Assembly (NCBI GenBank): GCA_017462735.1
Contig: JAFTQO010000003.1
Coordinates: forward strand, 21,923-85,922
Direction of reading: 5' to 3'
DNA: 64,000 bases
Origin: Clostridia bacterium
GTDB lineage: Bacteria; Bacillota; Clostridia; Christensenellales; Borkfalkiaceae
Shown: positions 16,317 to 23,487 of the stretch, piece after piece
Layout of the letters: every line of letters begins with the position of its first letter
Numbering within the stretch: position 1 is the first letter of the stretch
The notes under the pieces: generated by a model
What the model saw: the letters and a program-made list of their open reading frames with translations, nothing else
Told to the model about the DNA's origin: nothing
Databases searched by the model: none
Made by a program: the position numbers and the translations under genes

Positions 16317-16670
16317 TTATTCGTTGTCCACGGGAAAACCAAGACTGATAAGCAGGGCGCGATTGACGCGCGACATCGTCGCAGGCGGCAGTTCGCCTAT
16401 CCGTTCTTTCAGCCTTCGTTTATCCAGCGTACGGATTTGTTCTAGCAAAATGACGCTGTCTTTAGCCAGTCCGTACGCGGAGGGCAGTTCGATATGCGTC
16501 GGCATTTTCGCCTTATTGATTTTGCTGGTCACAGCGGCGGCGATAATGGTGGGAGAATATTTATTACCGACGTCGTTTTGTACCACCAATACGGGGCGTA
16601 TACCGCCTTGTTCGCTTCCCACGACGGGGGACAAATCCGCATAATACAATTCACCGCGTTTTACGTTCAT
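16317..16670 (-). CDS. mazF: MazF/EndoA-type mRNA interferase toxin
   Basis: A 117-residue type II toxin of the MazF/PemK family, an endoribonuclease that cuts mRNA at short sequences. The N-terminus [33 protein letters not shown] holds the conserved RG-[ED]-[VL], G-S-E-Q-x-G and RP-V-[LV]-V-[VIL]-Q-N motifs. It is followed by [16 protein letters not shown] and [18 protein letters not shown], as in Bacillus EndoA. ATG 16670 has a good RBS (GAGGTG); an in-frame TTG upstream is rejected. No antitoxin gene lies between it and pgi upstream, although ndoAI normally precedes ndoA in Firmicutes. Confidence 0.9.
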   Translation of the reverse strand: MNVKRGELYYADLSPVVGSEQGGIRPVLVVQNDVGNKYSPTIIAAAVTSKINKAKMPTHIELPSAYGLAKDSVILLEQIRTLDKRRLKERIGELPPATMSRVNRALLISLGFPVDNE

Positions 16671-16771
16671 CTTACACCTCTTTGGCAAGTACTCTCCCTT
16701 AATACAGTATATGTAAAAGGAGGGTAAAGCCGTTCTATAACGAGTATAGCCAAAGGGTGACTTTTTTATAC

Positions 16772-16801
16772 AAAAAATCCCCCTGCCGATTAGGGCAGGG
16801 G
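16772..16801 (-). terminator. pgi terminator
   Basis: Minus strand: CCCCTGCC, six-base loop, GGCAGGGG, then ATTTTTT. It separates pgi from mazF. Confidence 0.85.
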
Positions 16802-16811
16802 AACGTTTTTC

Positions 16812-18245
16812 TTAGACGATATATTTGCTTTCTTTTTCAGGCAGACTGTCGAGTTCCGCTTTCTTAGCGGCATAACCTGCTTTGCCAAGCAAAGCAAACG
16901 TCGCTTTTTTGCCTTCTTCGACGCCAGGTTGGTTGAAGGTGTCGATGTTGAGCATTGCGCCTGCGTAAGCCGTTTGCAATTCGAAAAGGAAGAGCAGTTG
17001 TCCTAAGGTAAAGGCGTTGAGTTCGGGAATCCAAAGGGTGTAGTTCATACGCCCTGCCTTGGTCAACGCATACACGGTAGCGGCATTTTCCGCTTGGATA
17101 AGTTCTTCCATCGTATGCCCGCCGAGGAAGGCAACGTCAGGGATGTTTTCACAGCCGTGAGGGATGGGCATATCGCACGCATATTTCTTTAAGGACAGGA
17201 AGGTTACGACTTTGTCGTAAGGTCCTTCGGTATAGAGTTGCACTTGGGAGTGTTGGTCGGTGACGCCCAAAGACTTGACGGGGGTTTGCCCGACGTTGCA
17301 AGGCTTGCCGTCGAGGGTCACGTTCTTGCCCAAGGACTCTGCCCAAAGTTGGCAGTACCAGTCGGCGATATATTTGAGGTTGTCGCTGTACGGCATCATA
17401 ACGCCGACGTTTTTGCCCTGTTCCATAGCCGCCACTTGCAAGGTTGCGCAAGCAAGAGCGGGGTTTTTGGAGATAGAGGGGAAGCGGCAGACGTTGTCCA
17501 TATACGCCGCGCCTGCAAGCAAGCCCACGATATCAATCCCAAGCACCGCCGCGGGGAGTAACCCAACGGGGCAAAGTTGCGAGAATCTTCCGCCGACGCC
17601 GTCGGGGAGGATGTAACTCTTAATGCCGCCGCACTCGTCGGAAATCTTTTTGAGGTTCCCACGGTTGGCGTCCGTTGTGAAGATGACGTTTTCTTTGACG
17701 TCCACGCCTGCTTTTTTGAGGAGGTCGAGGATGATGAGATATTGGGTCATCGTTTCGCTGGTCGCGCCCGATTTCGAGATAACGTTAAAGCAGGTTTTTT
17801 CGGGCTCGATGACGTCGAGCAAATCACGCATACGTACGGGGTCGACGTTGTCTTCTACGTAGAACTTAGGACCCTTTCTCTTGGAACGGGGTAAGTCGTT
17901 GTAGTGTAAATGGCAAAGGGCGTTGAAGGCCATAATAGGACCGAGTGCGCTACCGCCGATACCGAGCACGACGAAATATTGGAATTTTTTACGTACGCTT
18001 CTTGCCGTAGCGAGGATATCCGCCACGATTTCTTTTTGGTTGTAAGGTAATTCCGTCCAACCCATATACAAATCGTCTCTGCCGCGGTTTTTCTTGACGT
18101 AATCGAACGCCGCCGCCGCTTTTGCGTTGTAGGAGGCAAGTTGCTTAGCGGTAAAGCCTTTATCGCCGAGGAACTTGTCCGTCATATTGTTATAATCTAG
18201 CGTAACGCGCATAGAATCGCGCCAGTCTTTGGTCTTGTAAGCCAT
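16812..18245 (-). CDS. pgi: Glucose-6-phosphate isomerase
   Basis: A 477-residue phosphoglucose isomerase interconverting glucose 6-phosphate and fructose 6-phosphate. Motifs: VVLGIGGSALGPIMAF (phosphate-binding), FYVEDNVDPVRM, FNVISKSGATSETMTQY (the SKSG-x-T signature, here about residue 158), and GGRFSQLCPVGLLPAAVLGID. The C-terminal part contains the DQHSQVQLYTEG His and a Lys-containing end. Length is typical of the shorter bacterial forms. A strong promoter and terminator frame it as a single-gene unit. It joins glcK and nagB in central hexose metabolism. Confidence 0.94.
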   Translation of the reverse strand: MAYKTKDWRDSMRVTLDYNNMTDKFLGDKGFTAKQLASYNAKAAAAFDYVKKNRGRDDLYMGWTELPYNQKEIVADILATARSVRKKFQYFVVLGIGGSALGPIMAFNALCHLHYNDLPRSKRKGPKFYVEDNVDPVRMRDLLDVIEPEKTCFNVISKSGATSETMTQYLIILDLLKKAGVDVKENVIFTTDANRGNLKKISDECGGIKSYILPDGVGGRFSQLCPVGLLPAAVLGIDIVGLLAGAAYMDNVCRFPSISKNPALACATLQVAAMEQGKNVGVMMPYSDNLKYIADWYCQLWAESLGKNVTLDGKPCNVGQTPVKSLGVTDQHSQVQLYTEGPYDKVVTFLSLKKYACDMPIPHGCENIPDVAFLGGHTMEELIQAENAATVYALTKAGRMNYTLWIPELNAFTLGQLLFLFELQTAYAGAMLNIDTFNQPGVEEGKKATFALLGKAGYAAKKAELDSLPEKESKYIV

Positions 18246-18270
18246 AATGCCCTCCCAATAAAAATAGATA

Positions 18271-18304
18271 GTTCTATTTTAGAACAAAATAACAGCCCTG
18301 TCAA
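18271..18304 (-). promoter_or_regulatory. pgi promoter with palindrome at the -10
   Basis: Minus strand TTGACA (plus 18299-18304), 17-bp spacer, TAAAAT (plus 18276-18281). The -10 lies within GTTCTA-TTT-TAGAAC (18271-18285), a perfect 6-bp inverted repeat that could be an operator. Confidence 0.65.
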
Positions 18305-18322
18305 GATGTAAACCAAAAAAAG

Positions 18323-19813
18323 TCAACGTTTTGGCAAAATTTTCCGCAAGGAAGAGGTGGAAAACAGCCCGAATACCAGATACAGCGCGCCGTTTGCTAC
18401 CAGCATACAAACCGCCGTCAGCGCCATACTCGGCAAAACCCCGAAAAACCGAGCGAACAGTTGCATACACCCTTGCCCTAAGAAAAGGACGGGCAGGGTA
18501 AAGGCAATCGCCAAAGCCACTTTCCGCAAGAAAAAGCGAGAGGGCTTACGGCGTTTAAATAACGTGACGGCGCCCAAAGTACCGCTGACGAGGTATTGCG
18601 TCAACAGTCCTACGGCGTAGGCGTACACCCCTAAAAGGCTGGGGAGAAAAAAGATACACAGCATCATCGCCGCCGCGCCGATAAGATAAAACAAAAGAGT
18701 TTTTCTTTCAAAGCCCATCGAGTTGAGTACCGTATTGATAATCATACAAACGCTCATAGGCAGCAATAAAAGACAGCAATTTTTCAGCATTTCGCCCGCC
18801 AAGGCGTTTTCATAGGTCAACAGCCCGATATTTTCGCCGAGAGCAAAGAAGAAAGGGAAAAGCAAGCAGGCGACAAAGACGGCGCAAGAAAGCCCCCGTT
18901 CTACGTTCTGGTACAGTCTTTCGTGCCGCTGTTGATAATAATCTTCCGTAAGTTTGGGCATTAAGACCAAGGAAAAGGAGCCGACGAGCGTCATCGGCAT
19001 AGCAAGCAAAGGCAACGCCATCCCCGTTACCACCCCAAACGCCGCCGTCGCCTCGGCAGAGGACATCCCGGCCTTGATGAGCATAGCGGGAAAGATGAGC
19101 GCCACGGCAGAGGAGATGAGGGTGCTTCCCGCCCGCATAGCGGTGACGGGCAACGCGGCTCCACCCACCTCTTTTAGCGTATCTTTCGACAAGGATAATT
19201 TTCTCGCTTTTTTGGGGAAAGTCAGCAGTAAAAAAAGAGAGACGAGGCAGGAAACCACACAGGCGATAACACAGGCGACGGCGGCAAGATTTGCACCGCT
19301 TACAGCGGTGCAATTTACCCCGAAGAAACGGAGTAACAACACCCCCGCGACGACGGAGACAATCTCTTCGCCAATTTCTAAAAGGGCGGGAAAAAGAAAC
19401 TGATTGTTCCCCCAAAAAAAGGCTTTAACGACGGCGTAAACGCAGGTAAAGGACAAGCCGATTAACAAGATTTTCAAAGTAGAAGAGACTGTGCTGATAA
19501 AGGAAGGGATTACAGTCAAAGGCAGGGTAATGCAAAGGGATAAAAAGCAGGCGGCGGCGAGTATTTTTCCCGCCCCGTTGTACTTATCGTCTCCTTTTTT
19601 GGCGATCAGTCTTGCAGTAGCGACGGGTAGCCCGCCCCCGCCCACGGTACGAAAAAAGGCAAAGTGAGAGAGGGCGATTTGGTATACGCCCAGCCCCTCG
19701 GCGCCAAGTAGCCTTGCTAAGACGATACGATATAAAAACCCCAGCGCCCGTTCCGCAACGCTGAAAAAGGTGACCAAAGCCGTGGTTTGATAGACGTTTC
19801 CGTGATTTTTCAT
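18323..19813 (-). CDS. SpoVB/MurJ-like lipid-linked sugar flippase
   Basis: A 496-residue polytopic protein of the MOP superfamily (stage V sporulation protein B / PST group), expected to flip lipid-linked precursors for cell-wall or spore-cortex peptidoglycan. The N-terminus TALVTFFSVAERALGFLYRIVLARLLGAEGLGVYQIAL is diagnostic, and about 14 hydrophobic helices follow. The C-terminus is basic. It faces the LysM gene with only 30 bp between start codons, so its promoter must lie largely within that gene or further out. A SpoVB role (sporulation) is plausible but cannot be separated from a vegetative flippase. Confidence 0.85.
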   Translation of the reverse strand: MKNHGNVYQTTALVTFFSVAERALGFLYRIVLARLLGAEGLGVYQIALSHFAFFRTVGGGGLPVATARLIAKKGDDKYNGAGKILAAACFLSLCITLPLTVIPSFISTVSSTLKILLIGLSFTCVYAVVKAFFWGNNQFLFPALLEIGEEIVSVVAGVLLLRFFGVNCTAVSGANLAAVACVIACVVSCLVSLFLLLTFPKKARKLSLSKDTLKEVGGAALPVTAMRAGSTLISSAVALIFPAMLIKAGMSSAEATAAFGVVTGMALPLLAMPMTLVGSFSLVLMPKLTEDYYQQRHERLYQNVERGLSCAVFVACLLFPFFFALGENIGLLTYENALAGEMLKNCCLLLLPMSVCMIINTVLNSMGFERKTLLFYLIGAAAMMLCIFFLPSLLGVYAYAVGLLTQYLVSGTLGAVTLFKRRKPSRFFLRKVALAIAFTLPVLFLGQGCMQLFARFFGVLPSMALTAVCMLVANGALYLVFGLFSTSSLRKILPKR

Positions 19814-19843
19814 ATCCTATTGTACGGTGCGCGTACGGAAAAT

Positions 19844-20167
19844 ATGAAAAAAACAGTCACAAAAAAGACGACTCGAGCATACGATATACAGATGTTAAAG
19901 GTATTGCAAAAAAAGTATCACAAAGTGCTGGCAGGTCAAACGTTGCGGCAAATCTCCGCCGTGTTTTGCGTAAGCGAATACGCTTTGGTACGGGAAAATC
20001 GCCTAACGGCAGAGGTGCGCGCTGGGCAAATCTTAAAAATCCCCGACGGCGGGAATTTGTACACGGCGCAGGCAGGGGATGACAAAATCACCCTTTGCGG
20101 TAGCGTGCGCGCGTACGAAGAAAAAAACGGGTCCTATTTATATCCGGGCAAGAAAGTCTTTCTATAA
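19844..20167 (+). CDS. Small LysM-domain protein
   Basis: A 107-residue protein. Residues about 18-60 match a LysM peptidoglycan-binding repeat (LQKKYHKVLAGQTLRQISAVFCVSEYALVRENRLTAEVRAGQILKIP). The rest (YTAQAGDDKITLCGSVRAYEEKNGSYLYPGKKVFL) looks like a second, degenerate LysM. No signal peptide is clear: the N-terminus MKKTVTKKTTRAYDI is basic but lacks a hydrophobic core. ATG 19844 is chosen because it gives the compact protein; an upstream ATG at 19787 overlaps the divergent spoVB-like gene. Such proteins occur on spore or cell surfaces in Clostridia. Confidence 0.7.
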   Translation: MKKTVTKKTTRAYDIQMLKVLQKKYHKVLAGQTLRQISAVFCVSEYALVRENRLTAEVRAGQILKIPDGGNLYTAQAGDDKITLCGSVRAYEEKNGSYLYPGKKVFL

Positions 20168-20239
20168 TCACGAAAAGCCTCCCTTTTGGCATAAGATACA
20201 GTAGTAAAAAATTCACTTAAATCTACAGGAGGTAAATTT

Positions 20240-20899
20240 ATGTCCTTTCACTCTAACTTTCAGTCGGATAGATGCCCCGGCGCCATTACGGGCAATCCGC
20301 TTGCCGGCTTGACGGAAAAGGTGTGCATACAGGCAGAAAAGATTTTCGACGCGTGCATCAAACAAACGCAACTCGAAAACTACGTCCTTACGCTTACCGA
20401 CCTTACTCCCGAAGGCCCTACATATCCCTTGACGTTTATCAGCGCTAGATCTTTGTCCGCAGAGGCGACGGTCAGCAACTTAAATATCGAGCGTCAGCCC
20501 GACAAACCTTGTGCGCGAGTGCAAGCCACCGTCTCCGTACCCGTCGAAGTCTTGTATACGGACGCGGCAGGGGTGGACGGTAGCGCGACGGCAACCGTTT
20601 CCATTACGCAAGACGTGCTTTTGTTCGTACCTGCCCCGTCCATTATGCCGTACACGGTGCGCGCGGTAGCCAGCGTGGTTGCGCCCGAGGCTGTCTTTAA
20701 TGCAGCGGACAATACTTTCACGGCAAGCCTTTGCGTGACGGTTATTTTGAAGATTGCGATGCCGGTAGAATTGCTCGTGCCCACGTACGGCTATTGTGCG
20801 ATTCCCCCTTGTCAGGAATATTCTCAAGAGGTATGTGCAGGCTTTTTTGAGTTGCCTTTGTATCCGCAGGGCGGCAGAGGCGGCGGCTGCTGTAAGTAA
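20240..20899 (+). CDS. Conserved clostridial-type protein with cysteine-rich ends, function unknown
   Basis: A 219-residue protein with no known catalytic motif. The N-terminus (CPGAITGNPLAGLTEKVCIQAEKIFDACIKQTQLENYVLTL) and the ending GGRGGGCCK carry most of the cysteines (about eight in total). The middle is rich in Val, Thr and Ala and looks like beta-strands. I recall similar proteins in Clostridia annotated only as hypothetical; that is memory and not a search. The strong RBS AGGAGG and surface-like composition suggest a coat or other cross-linked structural protein, which is inference. It follows the LysM gene by 72 bp and has its own terminator. Confidence 0.7.
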   Translation: MSFHSNFQSDRCPGAITGNPLAGLTEKVCIQAEKIFDACIKQTQLENYVLTLTDLTPEGPTYPLTFISARSLSAEATVSNLNIERQPDKPCARVQATVSVPVEVLYTDAAGVDGSATATVSITQDVLLFVPAPSIMPYTVRAVASVVAPEAVFNAADNTFTASLCVTVILKIAMPVELLVPTYGYCAIPPCQEYSQEVCAGFFELPLYPQGGRGGGCCK

Positions 20900-20903
20900 A
20901 AAC

Positions 20904-20937
20904 AAAAAAATCACGGATATCTTGTCCGTGATTTTTT
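20904..20937 (+). terminator. Terminator
   Basis: AAAAAATCACGGA, loop of seven, TCCGTGATTTTTT. Confidence 0.85.
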
Positions 20938-20944
20938 ATATTGT

Positions 20945-20968
20945 CATTCTTGAGCGTAGCGAAGAATC
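20945..20968. repeat. Short REP-like palindrome
   Basis: CATTCTTGAGCGTAGCGAAG followed by AATC. The arms ATTCTT and AAGAAT enclose GAGCGTAGCG. This sequence type recurs as a dispersed intergenic repeat in many bacteria; only one copy was seen here. Confidence 0.4.
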
Positions 20969-20973
20969 TAACA

Positions 20974-21000
20974 AACAAAACCCACCCGATAATCGGGTGG
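20974..21000 (-). terminator. Terminator of the XRE trio
   Basis: Minus strand CCACCCGATT/ATCGGGTGG stem followed by GTTTTGTTTG. Confidence 0.65.
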
Positions 21001-21013
21001 ATATTTATTTATA

Positions 21014-21226
21014 TTAATCGTCCCAACCAAGTAAATTATTGGGCGATACGTCTAAAATATCGCAAATAGCAAACAGCGTTTCAAAGTCGGGCTGGTTTTT
21101 ACCTGACGTCCAACGGCTGACGGTTGCTTGCGTAGTATTCAGCATTTTGGCAAGTTGCTCTTGCGAAATATGGCTGTTTGCCATTTCTGTTTTTAAGTTG
21201 TCTGCAAATTTTTGATGATGAATCAT
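21014..21226 (-). CDS. Small XRE-family regulator (third of three)
   Basis: A 70-residue single-domain Cro/C1 protein: FADNLKTEMANSHISQEQLAKMLNTTQATVSRWTSGKNQPDFETLFAICDILDVSPNNLLGWDD. The helix-turn-helix (SQEQLAKMLNTTQATVSRW) is textbook. The ATG at 21226 starts 4 nt after the stop codon of the upstream gene, so the two are coupled. Confidence 0.78.
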   Translation of the reverse strand: MIHHQKFADNLKTEMANSHISQEQLAKMLNTTQATVSRWTSGKNQPDFETLFAICDILDVSPNNLLGWDD

Positions 21227-21230
21227 AAGT

Positions 21231-21464
21231 CTAATCGGTAACTTCGTCAAAAATCGGCGAGTTGAAAAATTCATATAAAGTTATATCCAACGTGGCACAA
21301 ATTTGATAGACGGTATCTAATAGAACGGCTTTTCGCTTTGCTGCAATCAATACGGAAAGTGTAGAGCGCGGTATACCGCCTGATTTGGAGAGATGATTCG
21401 CTTTCATATTTCGTTTTTGCAATAACTGTTCAACTCGTTTGCCCACGGCTTCTACTAATTTCAT
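21231..21464 (-). CDS. Small XRE-like regulator (second of three)
   Basis: A 77-residue protein starting MKLVEAVGKRVEQLLQKRNMKANHLSKSGGIPRSTLSVLIAAKRKAVLLDTVYQICATLDITLYEFFNSP. The HTH recognition region GIPRSTLSVLIAAKR and the tail TLDITLYEFF match the divergent XRE group found in Firmicutes. ATG 21464 is chosen over one at 21509 that overlaps the previous gene; its RBS (GTGGAA) is weak. Confidence 0.72.
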   Translation of the reverse strand: MKLVEAVGKRVEQLLQKRNMKANHLSKSGGIPRSTLSVLIAAKRKAVLLDTVYQICATLDITLYEFFNSPIFDEVTD

Positions 21465-21495
21465 AACGATTCCACTAAGTTTTAAATGGGTAAGA

Positions 21496-21744
21496 TTATT
21501 TAAAATCAATGTCTAATTCTTCGTTTTGGAACATAGGGTCGCTGAAAAATTCGACTGGAGTAACATCTAATGTTCGCAAAAGGATTAAAAGTGTGCGAAG
21601 AAAGATATCTTTGTTTCTATTCTTGCGAATACTACGATACGTTTCGTAGGAAATTGCCGCTTCCTTGCAAAGTGTATAAACCTTAATGTGTTTTGCTTTG
21701 CGGATAGATTCAAGTTTTTGAGAGATTAATTCGTTTAATAACAT
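21496..21744 (-). CDS. Small XRE-like regulator (first of three)
   Basis: An 82-residue protein, MLLNELISQKLESIRKAKHIKVYTLCKEAAISYETYRSIRKNRNKDIFLRTLLILLRTLDVTPVEFFSDP, with the same architecture as the second gene (similar DVTPVEFFSDP and DITLYEFFNSP endings). The two may therefore be old duplicates. It is divergent from the SLOG-protein gene across 116 bp. Confidence 0.72.
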   Translation of the reverse strand: MLLNELISQKLESIRKAKHIKVYTLCKEAAISYETYRSIRKNRNKDIFLRTLLILLRTLDVTPVEFFSDPMFQNEELDIDFK

Positions 21745-21800
21745 ATCAACATATTATCAAAAATCACTACTGCAATATCTGTGCCAGAGCGGTGATTTTC

Positions 21801-21829
21801 TTGACAAAAAATCGAGAAATTGTTAGTAT
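21801..21829 (+). promoter_or_regulatory. Promoter of SLOG-protein gene
   Basis: TTGACA (21801-21806), 17-bp spacer, TAGTAT (21824-21829). The RBS AAAAGGAG lies before ATG 21861. Confidence 0.7.
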
Positions 21830-21860
21830 AGGAATTAGTGTTTTAAAAAAGGAGAAATTT

Positions 21861-22502
21861 ATGCAAGTTGTTATGAAAAAAATATGTTGTTGTACGGGGC
21901 ATCGTCCAAAAGGGTTTGCGTGGGATTACGGCGATAAAACGTTGCGGGCGCATAAGGATTATTTAGGCTATCTTGCATATTTATTGGAAGAATTTATCAA
22001 CGACGGTTACGAGCAATTTGTTTGTGGTGGAGCAATTGGCGCAGATATGGATTTTGCCGAGGCGGTGATAACGTTGCGAAAAAAATATCCGCAAATCCGC
22101 TTGGAAATAGTTGTACCTTGTAAAAATCAAGATAGAAAATGGAGAGAAACGGATAAAGAACGATATCAATTTATTTTGCAACAAGCGGATGAAACGAACG
22201 TGCTTTTTTCCCGTTATACGCCGTGGTGTTACGACAAAAGGAATAAATATATGGTGGACAAATCCAATTTGGTGCTTGTCGTATGGAACGGGACAAAAAC
22301 GGGTGGTACATATCAAACGAAAAAGTATGCGGAAAAGAAAGGCAAAGAGTTGGAGTACGTTATGTTGCCGCCGAAAGATGCTGATCTTGAAACGCAGTTT
22401 CATTTTTTTATAGAAAACGGTGTGCCGTTAGAAGAGAGGAAGCGTAAGCGTGAACGGATAAAGAAAGTATTGGAAATGATGAGGAAAAACGAAGAAGAGT
22501 AA
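21861..22502 (+). CDS. DUF1273 / YpsA-type SLOG-domain protein
   Basis: A 213-residue protein of the SLOG superfamily, a Rossmann-like fold that binds nucleotide-derived ligands and is related to DprA and lysine-decarboxylase-like proteins. The start KKICCCTGHRPKGFAWDYGDK matches the YpsA group (T-G-[HY]-R). FVCGGAIGADMDFAEAV carries the GGAxGAD ligand-binding motif, and the later VLVVWNGTKTGGTYQT holds a second nucleotide-site motif. The tail is highly charged. SLOG proteins act in nucleotide signalling and some defence systems. Its neighbours are three XRE genes on the opposite strand. Confidence 0.8.
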   Translation: MQVVMKKICCCTGHRPKGFAWDYGDKTLRAHKDYLGYLAYLLEEFINDGYEQFVCGGAIGADMDFAEAVITLRKKYPQIRLEIVVPCKNQDRKWRETDKERYQFILQQADETNVLFSRYTPWCYDKRNKYMVDKSNLVLVVWNGTKTGGTYQTKKYAEKKGKELEYVMLPPKDADLETQFHFFIENGVPLEERKRKRERIKKVLEMMRKNEEE

Positions 22503-22525
22503 AATTATAAAGTCGGCAAAAAATC

Positions 22526-22554
22526 TTGCTTTTTTGCTATGCAAATGATATAAT
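22526..22554 (+). promoter_or_regulatory. Leaderless-type promoter of metallophosphoesterase gene
   Basis: TTGCTT (22526-22531), 17-bp spacer, TATAAT (22549-22554), then 6 nt (AAGGCT) and the ATG at 22561. Transcription would begin at or next to the start codon. Confidence 0.65.
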
Positions 22555-22560
22555 AAGGCT

Positions 22561-23256
22561 ATGAACGTTTATGCGATAGGCGATTTGCACCTTTCTTCCA
22601 CGACGGACAAGCCGATGGACGTGTTCGGTAGGCATTGGGAAGGGCATTTCGACAGGATTAAAAAAGATTGGATGGCGAAGGTAACGGACGAGGACGTCGT
22701 GCTCATCCCCGGCGATATCAGTTGGGCGATGAAACTAGAAGACGCGCTCGTGGATTTGCGCGCCCTCGCAGGTTTGCCTGGCAAAAAAATCTTCATCCGC
22801 GGCAACCACGACTATTGGTGGAACGGGATTACCAAATTGCGAGACTCCGCCCCCGACGATACCTTTTGTTTCTTGCAGACGGATGCTGTCAAAATCAAAG
22901 ATTTTGTCTTTGTCGGTTCCCGCGGCTGGACTTGCCCCGGTAGCCCCGATTATACGGCGCAAGACGAGAAACTTTATCAACGGGAAGTCCAACGTTTTGC
23001 ACTTGCGTTCGACTGTGCGAAAAAACTGTACGAAGAGGGGGATAAAGTGGTGGCGCTTATCCATTATCCGCCGTTTACGTTAAAGCAAGAAAGCACGCAG
23101 TTTACCGACCTGTTCGAGAAAGAAGGGGTGGAAAAAGTCGTCTTTGGGCATATCCACGGCAGCGTGTATTTTCCTATCAAAACGGAGAAGAAAGGGATAG
23201 AATATTACTTGACCTCTTGCGACAAGACGGCGTTTACGCTGACGAAAATTTATTAA
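22561..23256 (+). CDS. Calcineurin-like metallophosphoesterase
   Basis: A 231-residue cytosolic metallophosphoesterase with the complete metal site: GDLHL (residues 7-11), PGDISWAM, IRGNHDYWWNG, a His in LIHYPP, and GHIHG near the C-terminus. Proteins of this size are common in Firmicutes as uncharacterised phosphatases or phosphodiesterases; the substrate is unknown. The ATG lies 6 nt behind a good -10 box, so the message is probably leaderless. A GC-rich hairpin follows the stop. Confidence 0.85.
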   Translation: MNVYAIGDLHLSSTTDKPMDVFGRHWEGHFDRIKKDWMAKVTDEDVVLIPGDISWAMKLEDALVDLRALAGLPGKKIFIRGNHDYWWNGITKLRDSAPDDTFCFLQTDAVKIKDFVFVGSRGWTCPGSPDYTAQDEKLYQREVQRFALAFDCAKKLYEEGDKVVALIHYPPFTLKQESTQFTDLFEKEGVEKVVFGHIHGSVYFPIKTEKKGIEYYLTSCDKTAFTLTKIY

Positions 23257-23266
23257 ATAAATTTAT

Positions 23267-23288
23267 AAAAGGGGGGTTTGCCCCTTTA
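23267..23288 (+). terminator. Possible terminator overlapping the pyr promoter
   Basis: AAAGGGG, loop, CCCCTTT. The T-run that follows is weak and displaced. Its right arm touches the pyr -35 box. Confidence 0.45.
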
Positions 23289-23313
23289 CAAAGCCATTTT
23301 TTTGTGCTATAAT
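23285..23313 (+). promoter_or_regulatory. pyr operon promoter
   Basis: TTTACA (23285-23290), 17-bp spacer, TATAAT (23308-23313). The predicted start near 23320 gives a leader of about 168 nt. Confidence 0.75.
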
Positions 23314-23343
23314 GAGGAAGATATCTTTAAGAGCGGTACCGTG

Positions 23344-23470
23344 ATGCCGACAAGATTCGACTGAGTTTACTCATCCTTTAACGGGCTTTTGGCGACCGTT
23401 TAACAAAAGCGTTCCGTTTGCATTGGTAGTAGGGCATTGAGTCTTGGGCATTCGTGCCCGAGACTTTTTT
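23344..23470 (+). promoter_or_regulatory. Attenuator in the pyr leader
   Basis: A strong intrinsic terminator, GTCTTGGGCA-TTCG-TGCCCGAGAC plus six T (23441-23470), lies before pyrB. Its 5' arm (TCTTG+GGCAT, 23442-23451) can instead pair with ATGCC (23344-23348) and CAAGA (23351-23355), giving a 10-bp helix with a 2-nt bulge that would prevent termination. The enclosed ~90 nt holds smaller hairpins (TGAG-TTTA-CTCA; AACGG...CCGTT). The layout fits a riboswitch or protein-controlled attenuator. I did not recognise a PyrR-binding loop, and no pyrR is in the window. Confidence 0.65.
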
Positions 23471-23487
23471 ACGTAAAGGAGAAGACT

